DNA of 17,293 nucleotides, taken from contig SOKM01000265.1 in the NCBI GenBank assembly GCA_004375785.1, positions 1 to 17,293 of the forward strand, written 5' to 3'. Position 1 is the stretch's first letter. Every line of letters begins with the position of its first letter. Under the pieces are notes generated by a model. That model saw nothing but the letters and a program-made list of their open reading frames with translations, was not told where the DNA came from and searched no databases. The position numbers and the translations under genes are program-made. The DNA comes from Candidatus Cloacimonadota bacterium (GTDB lineage Bacteria; Hydrothermota; E44-bin80). Below are positions 1 to 6,173 of the stretch, piece by piece.

Positions 1-39
1 AGTCTCATCCATAACAGTCCCTTTTTCCTTGATAGTCAC
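1..39 (-). CDS. pyrR: PyrR N-terminus (partial, runs off left edge)
   Basis: Only the first 13 codons lie in the window. Reading the minus strand from a GTG at 39, the peptide is VTIKEKGTVMDET with no stop. A strong GGAAGGAGG lies just upstream with about 4 nt spacing to the GTG. An ATG six bases earlier is in another frame and hits a stop after 12 codons, so GTG is preferred. The K-x-x-V-M/L-D-E pattern resembles the start of PyrR (uracil phosphoribosyltransferase-like pyr attenuation regulators), which commonly begin with a short basic stretch followed by a hydrophobic-D-E motif. The identification rests mainly on context: the leader upstream carries a PyrR-type RNA site and a terminator, and a pyr cluster is divergently transcribed next door. 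PyrR binds pyr mRNA when UMP/UTP is high and favours termination. The gene could instead be another pyr gene such as pyrB, but the leader assignment would still hold. Confidence 0.6.
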   Translation of the reverse strand, partial: MTIKEKGTVMDET

Positions 40-101
40 TCATCCTCCTTCCTTTATACTCTGCTCAGGCATCATTCTTGTATTCATGCTTTGTATTCTC
101 G

Positions 102-129
102 ACTCTGCTCTATGCTCTTTGCCCTATGC
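102..129 (-). repeat. Degenerate heptamer array in the pyrR leader
   Basis: Four consecutive 7-bp units in perfect phase. On the plus strand each fits N-C-T-N-T-G-C; on the minus strand they read GCATAGG, GCAAAGA, GCATAGA, GCAGAGT. The array lies in the transcribed leader between the terminator and the ribosome binding site of the left-edge gene. Less regular related sequence continues down to about position 58. No protein-coding potential is evident. Confidence 0.7.
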
Positions 130-190
130 ATTTATTAGCCGAGCAATCTCATTGTTTCTCAAGTACCTGAAATGTTCTGGATGGATATTT

Positions 191-217
191 AAAAAAAATC
201 CTGACGTTTATGTCAGG
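191..217 (-). terminator. Intrinsic terminator of the pyr attenuator
   Basis: On the minus strand CCTGAC, a 6-nt loop and GTCAGG form a perfect 6-bp stem, followed by ATTTTTTTT. It lies about 150 nt upstream of the minus-strand GTG start and about 35 nt downstream of the PyrR-type hairpin, so it would end transcription before the gene. CCTTACC (222 to 216), overlapping the 5' arm, can pair with GGAAAGG (259 to 253), the 3' arm of the PyrR hairpin, at 6 of 7 positions. That gives a candidate antiterminator. Confidence 0.8.
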
Positions 218-252
218 TAAGGTAATTCATATTTTTTGTTTCATTTGTTCCC

Positions 253-283
253 CCTTTCCAGCCTCGCAGGACCGGTTTAAAGG
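253..283 (-). promoter_or_regulatory. PyrR-binding RNA hairpin (pyr attenuator)
   Basis: On the minus strand the site begins CCTTTAAACCGG, continues GTCCTGCGAGGCT and ends GGAAAGG. The core matches the recalled PyrR-binding consensus ARUCCNGNGAGGYU at 13 of 14 positions (first A is G). It is enclosed by a CCTTT/AAAGG lower stem and a CC/GG upper stem, as in the known anti-antiterminator hairpin. In Bacillus, PyrR with UMP stabilises this hairpin, which prevents the antiterminator and lets the terminator form. The same order, hairpin then terminator then gene start, is present here. No second copy was seen upstream of the plus-strand pyr genes. Confidence 0.85.
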
Positions 284-301
284 TTAACTGCCATTTTTTA
301 T

Positions 302-330
302 CTTCTACCATAACTTTTGAAATATGTCAA
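302..330 (-). promoter_or_regulatory. Possible sigma70 promoter for the pyrR leader
   Basis: On the minus strand a perfect TTGACA (330 to 325) is followed after 17 bp by TAGAAG (307 to 302), a 4-of-6 match to TATAAT. Transcription would begin near 295, about 12 nt before the PyrR hairpin, which fits an attenuated leader. The -10 box is weak, so the assignment rests on the -35 box and its position. Confidence 0.5.
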
Positions 331-343
331 GACTTTTTTTTTG

Positions 344-367
344 CCACGAAGGCACCAAGACACCAAG
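344..367 (+). repeat. Octamer tandem repeat NCACNAAG, three units
   Basis: CCACGAAG, GCACCAAG and ACACCAAG follow each other without gaps. The same three-unit array, one base different per unit, recurs at 6705-6728. It lies between the two divergent promoters of the pyr region. Confidence 0.75.
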
Positions 368-417
368 GTTATCAAATAGTTCTTTTTTTCGATAATGTTC
401 TATAACTAATATTTTTC

Positions 418-433
418 CTTTGTGCCTTTGTAC
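418..433 (-). repeat. Inverted octamer repeat, two units
   Basis: Read on the minus strand the two units are GTACAAAG and GCACAAAG, the same family as 344-367 in opposite orientation about 50 bp away. The pair could form a long imperfect hairpin within the divergent intergenic region. Confidence 0.6.
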
Positions 434-442
434 TAATTTCTC

Positions 443-471
443 TTGACAGAAAAAGAAAAAAATGATAAAAC
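443..471 (+). promoter_or_regulatory. Probable sigma70 promoter of the TPR-pyr cluster
   Basis: TTGACA at 443-448, a 17-bp A-rich spacer, then TAAAAC at 466-471 (4 of 6 matches to TATAAT). It lies about 45 bp upstream of the first plus-strand start codon, and no closer alternative was seen. This is the likely promoter for the TPR lipoprotein gene and, by read-through, pyrK to pyrE. Confidence 0.5.
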
Positions 472-517
472 ATAACAAATAAACGTGTACGAGGCAAGTA
501 GAAAAGGGAAGTAAAAT

Positions 518-1897
518 ATGAAATACAAAGGGTTTTTAATATGCATAATTCTCTGTTTCATAGGAAACAATTGTGTATACTACAACACATTTTATAATGC
601 AAAGATGGCTTATAATAGTGCGATAAAATCAAAGAAGAACTCGCCGAACAAAAAGGCACCCCCTGACCTCTTAAACAAGGTTATAGAGAAATGTGGAAAG
701 ATAATAAAGTATTCTCCCAATTCTCGCTGGGTTGATGATGCTTTAATCTTAATGGGAAAAGCATATCTCGAAAAGGGCGAATACGACAAAGCCCTGAGGA
801 AATTTGAGGAGATTATTATTTATTATCCAGAAAGTCCTTTTGTAGATGAAGCACTCTATTTAACCGGAGTCACCTATCTTGGAAGGGAAGATTACAACCT
901 CGCCATTGGTTCTTTTAATCAGGTTATAAGGATGAAAAAAGGCGGATTTGAGGATGATGCCAGTTTCAGAATTATTGAGGCATATTATAAAAAAAACGAC
1001 TTAGATAATCTGCTTCTCGTTGGCAAGGATTTTGCCTCAAACTTTCCAGGAAGTCCTTTTCTGCCAAGAATGCTTCTTTTAATGAGTGATGCATATATAC
1101 AGAGAGGAAACCTTGAAGAGGCTGTAAAGACCTTAAAGGAAGCTCGGAATATTGCAAGAGAGAAAGAGGACAAAAACGATATTGATGAAAAATATGCAAT
1201 TGCATTAATAAAGAAGGGAAATATTGACGAAGGGCTTTCAATCCTGAAAAATCTTTCAGAGCGAACAACTCGTCAAGAAAGAATTGCCGTTCTCACCTTT
1301 GAAATTGTAAATGCATACCTGCAGGATAATAAGGTTGAAAAGGCATTAAAAGAATTAGAAAATTTCATATCACTCTTTCCTTCAGGGTCTTACGCTGCAG
1401 AAGCCTGTTATAGAAAAGGATTAATCTATGAAGAAAAAAGCAGAGATACAGAGTCTGCCATCGCTGCATATGATAATGCAATGAAACTCAGCCCTAAAGA
1501 AGATATTTATGCTCTCCTCACCCAAAAAAGCGCTGTCCTGAAGGCGATAAAGGAATACAAAGAATTACTGGCTAACCCTGATAGTAGCACTGATTTACCT
1601 AAAACACATTTTCTGCTTGCAGAGGTCTATCTCTTTGGTAAGAAGAATATAGATACCGCATTAGTTGTATATAAGAACGTTCTGGACAGTTTCCCTGAGA
1701 CTCCTTTCGCTCCAAAAGCAGCAATGGCAATTGCCTGGATCTATGAGAATGAGAAGCAGGACAGCATAGAGACGGTCAATATGTATGAATCCATAGTGGA
1801 GAGGTTTCCAGAAACAGAATATTCCCTTGCTGCCTTGAAGGCAATTGAACGGTTGCGAGAGAAGCAGGGAAAAAGAAATATAGAAAGTAAGGAGTAA
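518..1897 (+). CDS. TPR-repeat lipoprotein
   Basis: A 459-residue protein with a hydrophobic N-terminal signal ending at Cys19, after an atypical lipobox (IGNNC). The residues after Cys19, VYYNTFYNAKMAY, recall the N-termini of TPR lipoproteins in several uncultured phyla (from memory). From about residue 50 to 450 there are repeated helical pairs of the TPR type, for example AYLEKGEYDKALRKFEEII around 87-105, with recurring Y-P-x-S/T-x-F/Y turns as in BamD/YbgF-like proteins. The likely location is the inner face of the outer membrane or the periplasm, as a scaffold for envelope assembly; the partner is unknown. It is first in the plus-strand run, about 100 bp before pyrK. The ATG at 518 has an AAGGGA about 10 nt upstream. 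The last codons (S-K-E-stop) lie in a heptamer array, so the C-terminus may have been set by repeat insertion. Confidence 0.85.
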   Translation: MKYKGFLICIILCFIGNNCVYYNTFYNAKMAYNSAIKSKKNSPNKKAPPDLLNKVIEKCGKIIKYSPNSRWVDDALILMGKAYLEKGEYDKALRKFEEIIIYYPESPFVDEALYLTGVTYLGREDYNLAIGSFNQVIRMKKGGFEDDASFRIIEAYYKKNDLDNLLLVGKDFASNFPGSPFLPRMLLLMSDAYIQRGNLEEAVKTLKEARNIAREKEDKNDIDEKYAIALIKKGNIDEGLSILKNLSERTTRQERIAVLTFEIVNAYLQDNKVEKALKELENFISLFPSGSYAAEACYRKGLIYEEKSRDTESAIAAYDNAMKLSPKEDIYALLTQKSAVLKAIKEYKELLANPDSSTDLPKTHFLLAEVYLFGKKNIDTALVVYKNVLDSFPETPFAPKAAMAIAWIYENEKQDSIETVNMYESIVERFPETEYSLAALKAIERLREKQGKRNIESKE

Positions 1898-1932
1898 GCA
1901 GTAGGCAGTAAACAGTAAGCAGAAGGGAAAAG
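1884..1932 (+). repeat. Degenerate heptamer array across the end of the TPR gene
   Basis: Seven consecutive 7-bp units in perfect phase: AAAGTAA, GGAGTAA, GCAGTAG, GCAGTAA, ACAGTAA, GCAGAAG, GGAAAAG. The consensus is GCAGTAR. The TAA stop of the TPR gene (1895-1897) is the end of unit two, so the array crosses a coding boundary. It is the clearest array in the window. Confidence 0.85.
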
Positions 1933-1959
1933 TGACACAATTAAATATGTAACAAAGGA

Positions 1960-1983
1960 ATCAGAGTACCAGAAGAACAGAGT
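1960..1983 (+). repeat. Octamer repeat NNCAGARK, three units
   Basis: ATCAGAGT, ACCAGAAG and AACAGAGT in perfect 8-bp phase, between the TPR gene and pyrK. Further CTGATGACTAAATGACC sequence follows, resembling the heptamers at 13795-13822, and runs into the pyrK start codon. Confidence 0.55.
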
Positions 1984-1998
1984 AGACCTGATGACTAA

Positions 1999-2778
1999 AT
2001 GACCAATATTAAAGATTATCCTGCAATTGTCATTAGCAATAAACATATAGATGATAATATATTTCTGATTGAACTCCTTCTACCCGGGTTTGATGGCAAG
2101 GCAGAACCAGGCCAGTTTATAATGATAAAGATAGATGAAACTTATGACCCTTTCCTCAGAAGGCCATACAGCATCTTTGAATGTAAAAAGGAGAAGGTGA
2201 AGATACTCATCAAGACCGTTGGAAAAGGGTCAAAAATGATTGCGGAGAAAAAGCGAAAAGAAGAAATGGATATTTTAGGTCCTTTAGGAAACGGCTTTCC
2301 TGTTGATAAGAATAACTACCCCATTCTTGTAGCAGGCGGTATGGGGATAGCACCCCTCTGGTTTCTTGGCAGAAGATTGACTAAACTTAGAAATAAATTT
2401 TCAATAATTTTTGGAGAAAAAACAACGACCCCTTTAGCAGAAGAAATTAAAAAAACCTTTGGAGCAAAGGTTTTTTTTGTAACAGATGATGGTTCAAGAG
2501 GGATAAAATTAACTGCATCAGCAGCTCTCCCATTAATTTTGGACAAATCTCCTTACAGGAAATTCTCTATATACGCCTGCGGGCCAAAGGGTATGCTGAA
2601 AGATGTTATTAATTTTGGAAGTGGCAGGAACATCCCTGTTTATGTATCGCTTGAAGAAAAAATGGCTTGTGGTATTGGAGTGTGTTTGGGCTGTAGTGTA
2701 AAAAGAAGAGGCACTGATGGTTTCCTGACTGTCTGCAGAGATGGACCTGTTTTTAAGGGAGAAGAGGTGATGATTTGA
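1999..2778 (+). CDS. pyrK: Dihydroorotate dehydrogenase electron transfer subunit PyrK
   Basis: A 259-residue iron-sulfur flavoprotein that passes electrons from PyrD's FMN to NAD+ in the class 1B dihydroorotate dehydrogenase. In order: an N-terminal FAD-binding barrel with RRPYSI at 54-59, an NAD-binding region with GGMGIAPL at 113-120 and ACGP near 193-196, and a C-terminal 2Fe-2S cluster with Cys224, Cys229, Cys232 and Cys246 (C-x4-C-x2-C-x13-C, the PyrK pattern). Length and motif order are normal for the family. The stop overlaps the pyrD start by 4 nt, implying translational coupling. The ATG at 1999 fits family length but has no recognisable Shine-Dalgarno, and its first codons lie in repeat-like sequence, so a slightly different start is possible. 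Homology to other ferredoxin reductase-like subunits is expected, but the pyrD neighbour settles the role. Confidence 0.95.
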   Translation: MTNIKDYPAIVISNKHIDDNIFLIELLLPGFDGKAEPGQFIMIKIDETYDPFLRRPYSIFECKKEKVKILIKTVGKGSKMIAEKKRKEEMDILGPLGNGFPVDKNNYPILVAGGMGIAPLWFLGRRLTKLRNKFSIIFGEKTTTPLAEEIKKTFGAKVFFVTDDGSRGIKLTASAALPLILDKSPYRKFSIYACGPKGMLKDVINFGSGRNIPVYVSLEEKMACGIGVCLGCSVKRRGTDGFLTVCRDGPVFKGEEVMI

Positions 2779-3686
2779 ATATAGACCTTACAACAAAAAT
2801 AGGTGAATTAAGATTTAAAAACCCTGTTCTTACTGCCTCAGGAACCTTTGGATACGGATTGATAATGGAAGAGTTTTCTGATGTTTCTCTTCTTGGTGGT
2901 ATTATCACAAAATCCATCACCCTCAAGCCGAAAGTGGGAAATCCAGCACCACGAATTGTCGAGACTGCCTGTGGCATGCTTAACTCAATCGGACTTGAAA
3001 ACAGAGGCATTGATAATTTTTTAGAAGACATCCTTCCCGGTATAAGAAGATTCAAAACAAATATTATTGCAAGCATTGCTGGCAAGGACGAAGATGAATA
3101 CGGGTTACTTGCTGAACGATTGGACAGACAGGTAAGCGCAATAGAGGTTAATATTTCTTGTCCCAATGTAAAAGAAGGGGGTATGAGTTTTGGACAGGAT
3201 ATATCTTCCACAAAACGGGTTATAAAAAAAGTGAGAATGAAAACCGCACTTCCAGTAATAGTAAAATTGACGCCAAATGTTACAAGTATAGAAGATATTG
3301 CTAAGGTTAGTGAGGATAACGGTGCAGATGCAGTTTCTCTTGTTAACACATATAAGGGACTCTCTATTGATATCTCTAGTAGAAAACCTGAACTCGGCAG
3401 TTTTACTGGTGGTCTTTCGGGGCCGGCAATTAAACCGTTAGCGCTTTATTCAATATGGAAGGTAGCCAAGAACATAGATATTCCTGTTATTGGCTGCGGT
3501 GGGATTATGAATTTTAATGATGCGATAGAATTCTTTATGGCTGGTGCATCTCTCATTGAAATCGGTTCAGCTACATTCAGAGAACCTAACGCAGCATTAA
3601 AAATTCTTAAGGGTATAAAACATTTTTTAAAAACTAAAAAGATAAAGGCTATAAAAGAGATTGTGGGCACAGTGAATGAAAATTAG
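2775..3686 (+). CDS. pyrD: Dihydroorotate dehydrogenase (class 1B) catalytic subunit
   Basis: Oxidises dihydroorotate to orotate using FMN, the fourth step of UMP synthesis, in the cytoplasm as a complex with PyrK. The 303-residue protein shows the class 1B signature: TKSITLKP near 45-52 (Lys46), the NISCPNVKEGG stretch with catalytic-base Cys129, Lys164 in VKLTPN, Asn191-Thr192 before YKG, GGLSGPA at 212-218 and the FMN phosphate loop GCGGI at 240-244. A cysteine rather than serine base is characteristic of class 1 enzymes. The start is TTG at 2775, overlapping the pyrK stop (TTGA), with GAGGTG upstream; no ATG or GTG in this frame lies nearby. The 3' end overlaps the next gene by 11 nt. Confidence 0.95.
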   Translation: MNIDLTTKIGELRFKNPVLTASGTFGYGLIMEEFSDVSLLGGIITKSITLKPKVGNPAPRIVETACGMLNSIGLENRGIDNFLEDILPGIRRFKTNIIASIAGKDEDEYGLLAERLDRQVSAIEVNISCPNVKEGGMSFGQDISSTKRVIKKVRMKTALPVIVKLTPNVTSIEDIAKVSEDNGADAVSLVNTYKGLSIDISSRKPELGSFTGGLSGPAIKPLALYSIWKVAKNIDIPVIGCGGIMNFNDAIEFFMAGASLIEIGSATFREPNAALKILKGIKHFLKTKKIKAIKEIVGTVNEN

Positions 3687-4050
3687 AGTTTTGATGCTAT
3701 TAGCAATAATCATTGTGACTCTTTCCGCCTGTACCCCATCAACAAGATTTGGAAGTAAACGGGGAGGAAAACTTGTTGGCTATGCTACTTACTATGGCCC
3801 CGGTTTTCATGGAAAGAAGACCGCTTCTGGAGAGGTTTTTGATATGTATAAGATGACCTGCGCACACAGAACATTACCTTTTGGGACCATACTTATCGTT
3901 ACAAATATCTCTAACAATAAGAGCATTAAGGTGAGAGTAAATGATAGAGGACCTTTTGTTAAAGGTGTTATTATCGACCTTTCAATGGGTGCAGCAAAGA
4001 AGATTGATCTTGACGGCAAGGAGAAGGTCGAGATAGAGATTCTGAAATAA
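3676..4050 (+). CDS. rlpA: RlpA-like lipoprotein (septal ring lytic transglycosylase family)
   Basis: A 124-residue protein with a lipoprotein signal (lipobox LSAC, Cys19) and a single double-psi beta-barrel domain. Family hallmarks are the GYATYYGPGFHGKKTASGE segment (about 35-53), the CAHRTLPFGT segment (about 62-71) and VRVNDRGPF (about 91-99) followed by IIDLS. RlpA proteins bind glycan strands lacking stem peptides at the division septum, and some cleave them. This one is short: it has no SPOR domain, so septal targeting is uncertain. It begins inside the last codons of pyrD and lies 21 nt before pyrF, so it is co-transcribed with pyrimidine genes with no obvious functional link. The symbol reflects family membership only. 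Confidence 0.85.
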   Translation: MKIRVLMLLAIIIVTLSACTPSTRFGSKRGGKLVGYATYYGPGFHGKKTASGEVFDMYKMTCAHRTLPFGTILIVTNISNNKSIKVRVNDRGPFVKGVIIDLSMGAAKKIDLDGKEKVEIEILK

Positions 4051-4071
4051 ATATTATACCGTGGAGGAAAG

Positions 4072-4803
4072 ATGAAAATAAACTCAGAAGAACGATTGAT
4101 TGTTCCCCTTGATGTAATGACCCTGAAAGAGGCAAATGAACTTCTGGATAAACTCGGGCCCGTAGTGAAATTTTTCAAGATCGGATGTACTCTCTTTACT
4201 TCTGCTGGACCTCAAGCAGTAGAGGACGTTAAGAGAAGAGGATTTAAGGTTTTTTTAGACCTTAAATATTTTGATATTCCGTCCGTTGTTGCAAAGGCGG
4301 TAGAAACACTTATAAAACTTGATGTAGACATTTTTACCATTCATGCCCTCGGAGGATTCGAGCTAATGGAGAGCGTAGTTAAGGTACTCTGGCACGAACA
4401 GAAAAAACCGATTGTTCTTGGAGTAACTATTCTGACAAGTATAAACGAGGCTTTCCTTCGCGATGTACTGGGAACTTCTGAAGTAACTATTGATGAAGAA
4501 GTAAGAAGGCTTGCGGAACTTGCGAGAAGTGCTGGGGTGGACGGTGTTGTTGCTTCTGCTTTTGAAATAGAGAGAATCAAGAATGCCTGTGGAGAAGATT
4601 TTATTGTTCTCACTCCTGGTATCAGACCCGAGGGGGCGGAAAAATTTGACCAGAAAAGGGTTCTCACCCCAAAGGAAGCTATAAAGAAAGGTGCGGATTA
4701 TATAGTTGTAGGAAGGCCAATCATAAACAGCGATGAACCACTGAAGGTAGCGGAGAAAATAATTAAAGAGATAAAGGAAGGTGAGGATGAGAGAAATAAT
4801 TGA
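4072..4803 (+). CDS. pyrF: Orotidine 5'-phosphate decarboxylase
   Basis: Decarboxylates OMP to UMP, the last step of the pathway. The 243-residue TIM barrel shows the bacterial group 1 signature: KIG with Lys36, then DLKYFDIP at 63-70 carrying the catalytic Asp63, Lys65 and Asp68, and near the C-terminus TPGIRPEG and VVGRPI for phosphate binding. The length is typical. The ATG at 4072 has GGAGG upstream (GTGGAGGAAAG). The 3' end overlaps pyrE by 17-23 nt depending on which pyrE start is used. Confidence 0.96.
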   Translation: MKINSEERLIVPLDVMTLKEANELLDKLGPVVKFFKIGCTLFTSAGPQAVEDVKRRGFKVFLDLKYFDIPSVVAKAVETLIKLDVDIFTIHALGGFELMESVVKVLWHEQKKPIVLGVTILTSINEAFLRDVLGTSEVTIDEEVRRLAELARSAGVDGVVASAFEIERIKNACGEDFIVLTPGIRPEGAEKFDQKRVLTPKEAIKKGADYIVVGRPIINSDEPLKVAEKIIKEIKEGEDERNN

Positions 4804-5377
4804 AAAACTTCTTATTGATAACGGTGTGATTCTTGAAGGGCATTTCTTGTTGACATCAGGGCTGCACAGCGGATTATATTTTGAAAAATTTAAAATTCTC
4901 GAAAACCCGAATATTACTGCACTCCTATGTTCAAAGATTGCAATCTATTTCTCTACCTACAGAATAGAAAAAGTTGTTGGCCCCACAACGGGTGGGACTA
5001 TACTTGCCTACGAGATAGCGAAACAGATTGGCGCTTATGCCGGTATTGCAGAAGAGAATGGTAAGGGAAAGAGGATTGTAAAAAGGGGTTCAGGAATAAG
5101 GGAAGGTGAAAAAATTTTAATTGTGGATGATGTATTAACGACAGGCGGTTCTATAAAGGCTACAATTGATGCAATACTGGAGAAGAAAGGTATAATATGT
5201 GGCGTTGCAGTGCTAATTGACAGACGTGTGAAATCATTTAAATTTGATTATCCTTTTTACGCAGTCTACCAGAAAGCCGTTGAAAACTTCAAAGAAGAAG
5301 ACTGTCCCTTCTGTAAAAAAGGTATCCCTTTGACCAGATTGGGAGGGAAAAAGGCAGTGCCAAGTGCCAACCACTAA
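4787..5377 (+). CDS. pyrE: Orotate phosphoribosyltransferase
   Basis: Joins orotate and PRPP to give OMP. The protein is 196 residues from the ATG at 4787; a GTG at 4781 would add two. The ATG is preferred because AAAGGA lies 8 nt upstream, while the GTG would be only 2 nt from it. The PRPP-binding motif ILIVDDVLTTGG lies near residues 110-121, and TSGLHSGLYFE near 23-33 is typical of PyrE. The C-terminal CPFCKKGIPL, with a Cys pair, occurs in the long PyrE subgroup. The final residues, about AVPSANH, are encoded by a degenerate heptamer array and look like a recent extension of a protein that would otherwise end after GGKK. Confidence 0.95.
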   Translation: MREIIEKLLIDNGVILEGHFLLTSGLHSGLYFEKFKILENPNITALLCSKIAIYFSTYRIEKVVGPTTGGTILAYEIAKQIGAYAGIAEENGKGKRIVKRGSGIREGEKILIVDDVLTTGGSIKATIDAILEKKGIICGVAVLIDRRVKSFKFDYPFYAVYQKAVENFKEEDCPFCKKGIPLTRLGGKKAVPSANH

Positions 5378-5383
5378 CCACTG
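5356..5383 (+). repeat. Degenerate heptamer array at the pyrE 3' end
   Basis: Four phased 7-bp units: AGTGCCA twice, then ACCACTA and ACCACTG. The pyrE stop codon (5375-5377) lies in it. The flanks GGCAGTG (5353-5359) and CACTGCC (5379-5385) form a 7-bp inverted repeat with a 19-nt loop. No T-run follows, so it is not a convincing terminator. Confidence 0.7.
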
Positions 5384-5400
5384 CCTTAGAAGGAGGTATT

Positions 5401-6150
5401 ATGAGCGGACATTCTAAATGGAGTACAATAAAAAGAAAGAAGGAGAAGATTGATGCGAAAAGGGGTCGTATCTTTACCCGACTTATAAAGGAAATAACAG
5501 TTGCTGCAAGAGAAGGTGGTGGCGACCCGGATGCTAACCCTCGTTTGAGAACCGCAATCGCAACTGCAAAAGCAGATAATATGCCCCAGAATAATATTGA
5601 AAGGGCAATAAAAAAAGGCACTGGAGAGCTTCCCGGCATAAGATATGATGAAGCACATTTCGAAGCTTATGGTCCAGGTGGAGTAGCTATTTTGATAGAA
5701 ACATTAACAGATAATAAAAACCGAACAACTGCTGAAATCAGACATATTCTCACGAAGTATGGTGGCAGTATGGGAGAAACCGGCTCTGTTGTCTGGATCT
5801 TTCATCAAAAAGGTCTTGTACATATCGAAAAGGGTGATATCGATGAAGATAGGCTGCTTGAGGTTTCTCTTGATGGAGGAGCAGAAGATGTTTCACTTCA
5901 GGGAGATCTTTATGAAATCACAACAGACCCTTCAAAAGTGGAATCAGTCAAAGAATCGTTGAAAAAAGAAAAATTCAAGATTCTAAAAGCAGAAGTGACA
6001 AAAACACCGCAATCCACAGTTCCTATCAAAGACAAAAAAAGTGCAGATAAGATACTTAGTATAATGGAGGCACTTGAAGAGCTGGAAGATGTTCAGAACG
6101 TATATGCCAATTTTGATATACCCGATGAAGTGCTTGAAAAGATTTCTTAG
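5401..6150 (+). CDS. yebC: YebC/PmpR (TACO1) family protein
   Basis: A 249-residue protein with the family signature at the N-terminus, MSGHSKWSTIKRKK, followed by the RGRIFTRLIKEI segment and NMPQNNIERAIKKG (about 61-74). The three-domain length is normal. YebC/PmpR members were described as DNA-binding regulators, and the mitochondrial relative TACO1 supports translation of COX1; a ribosome-associated role is now favoured for many members. The start has a strong AAGGAGG 5 nt upstream of the ATG. It follows pyrE by 23 nt and is probably in the same transcript. In many genomes yebC neighbours ruvC, but no ruv gene is visible here. Confidence 0.95.
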   Translation: MSGHSKWSTIKRKKEKIDAKRGRIFTRLIKEITVAAREGGGDPDANPRLRTAIATAKADNMPQNNIERAIKKGTGELPGIRYDEAHFEAYGPGGVAILIETLTDNKNRTTAEIRHILTKYGGSMGETGSVVWIFHQKGLVHIEKGDIDEDRLLEVSLDGGAEDVSLQGDLYEITTDPSKVESVKESLKKEKFKILKAEVTKTPQSTVPIKDKKSADKILSIMEALEELEDVQNVYANFDIPDEVLEKIS

Positions 6151-6173
6151 GGTAGAAATTAAAGCCCTCGATA

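Noticed and set aside
29..220. A 63-codon plus-strand open frame at the left edge
   Set aside because: It overlaps the minus-strand pyr leader, the heptamer array and the terminator, has no Shine-Dalgarno and no recognisable protein features.
5353..5385. Terminator after pyrE
   Set aside because: The 7-bp inverted repeat has a 19-nt loop and no T-run, and is a by-product of the heptamer array; yebC is likely co-transcribed.
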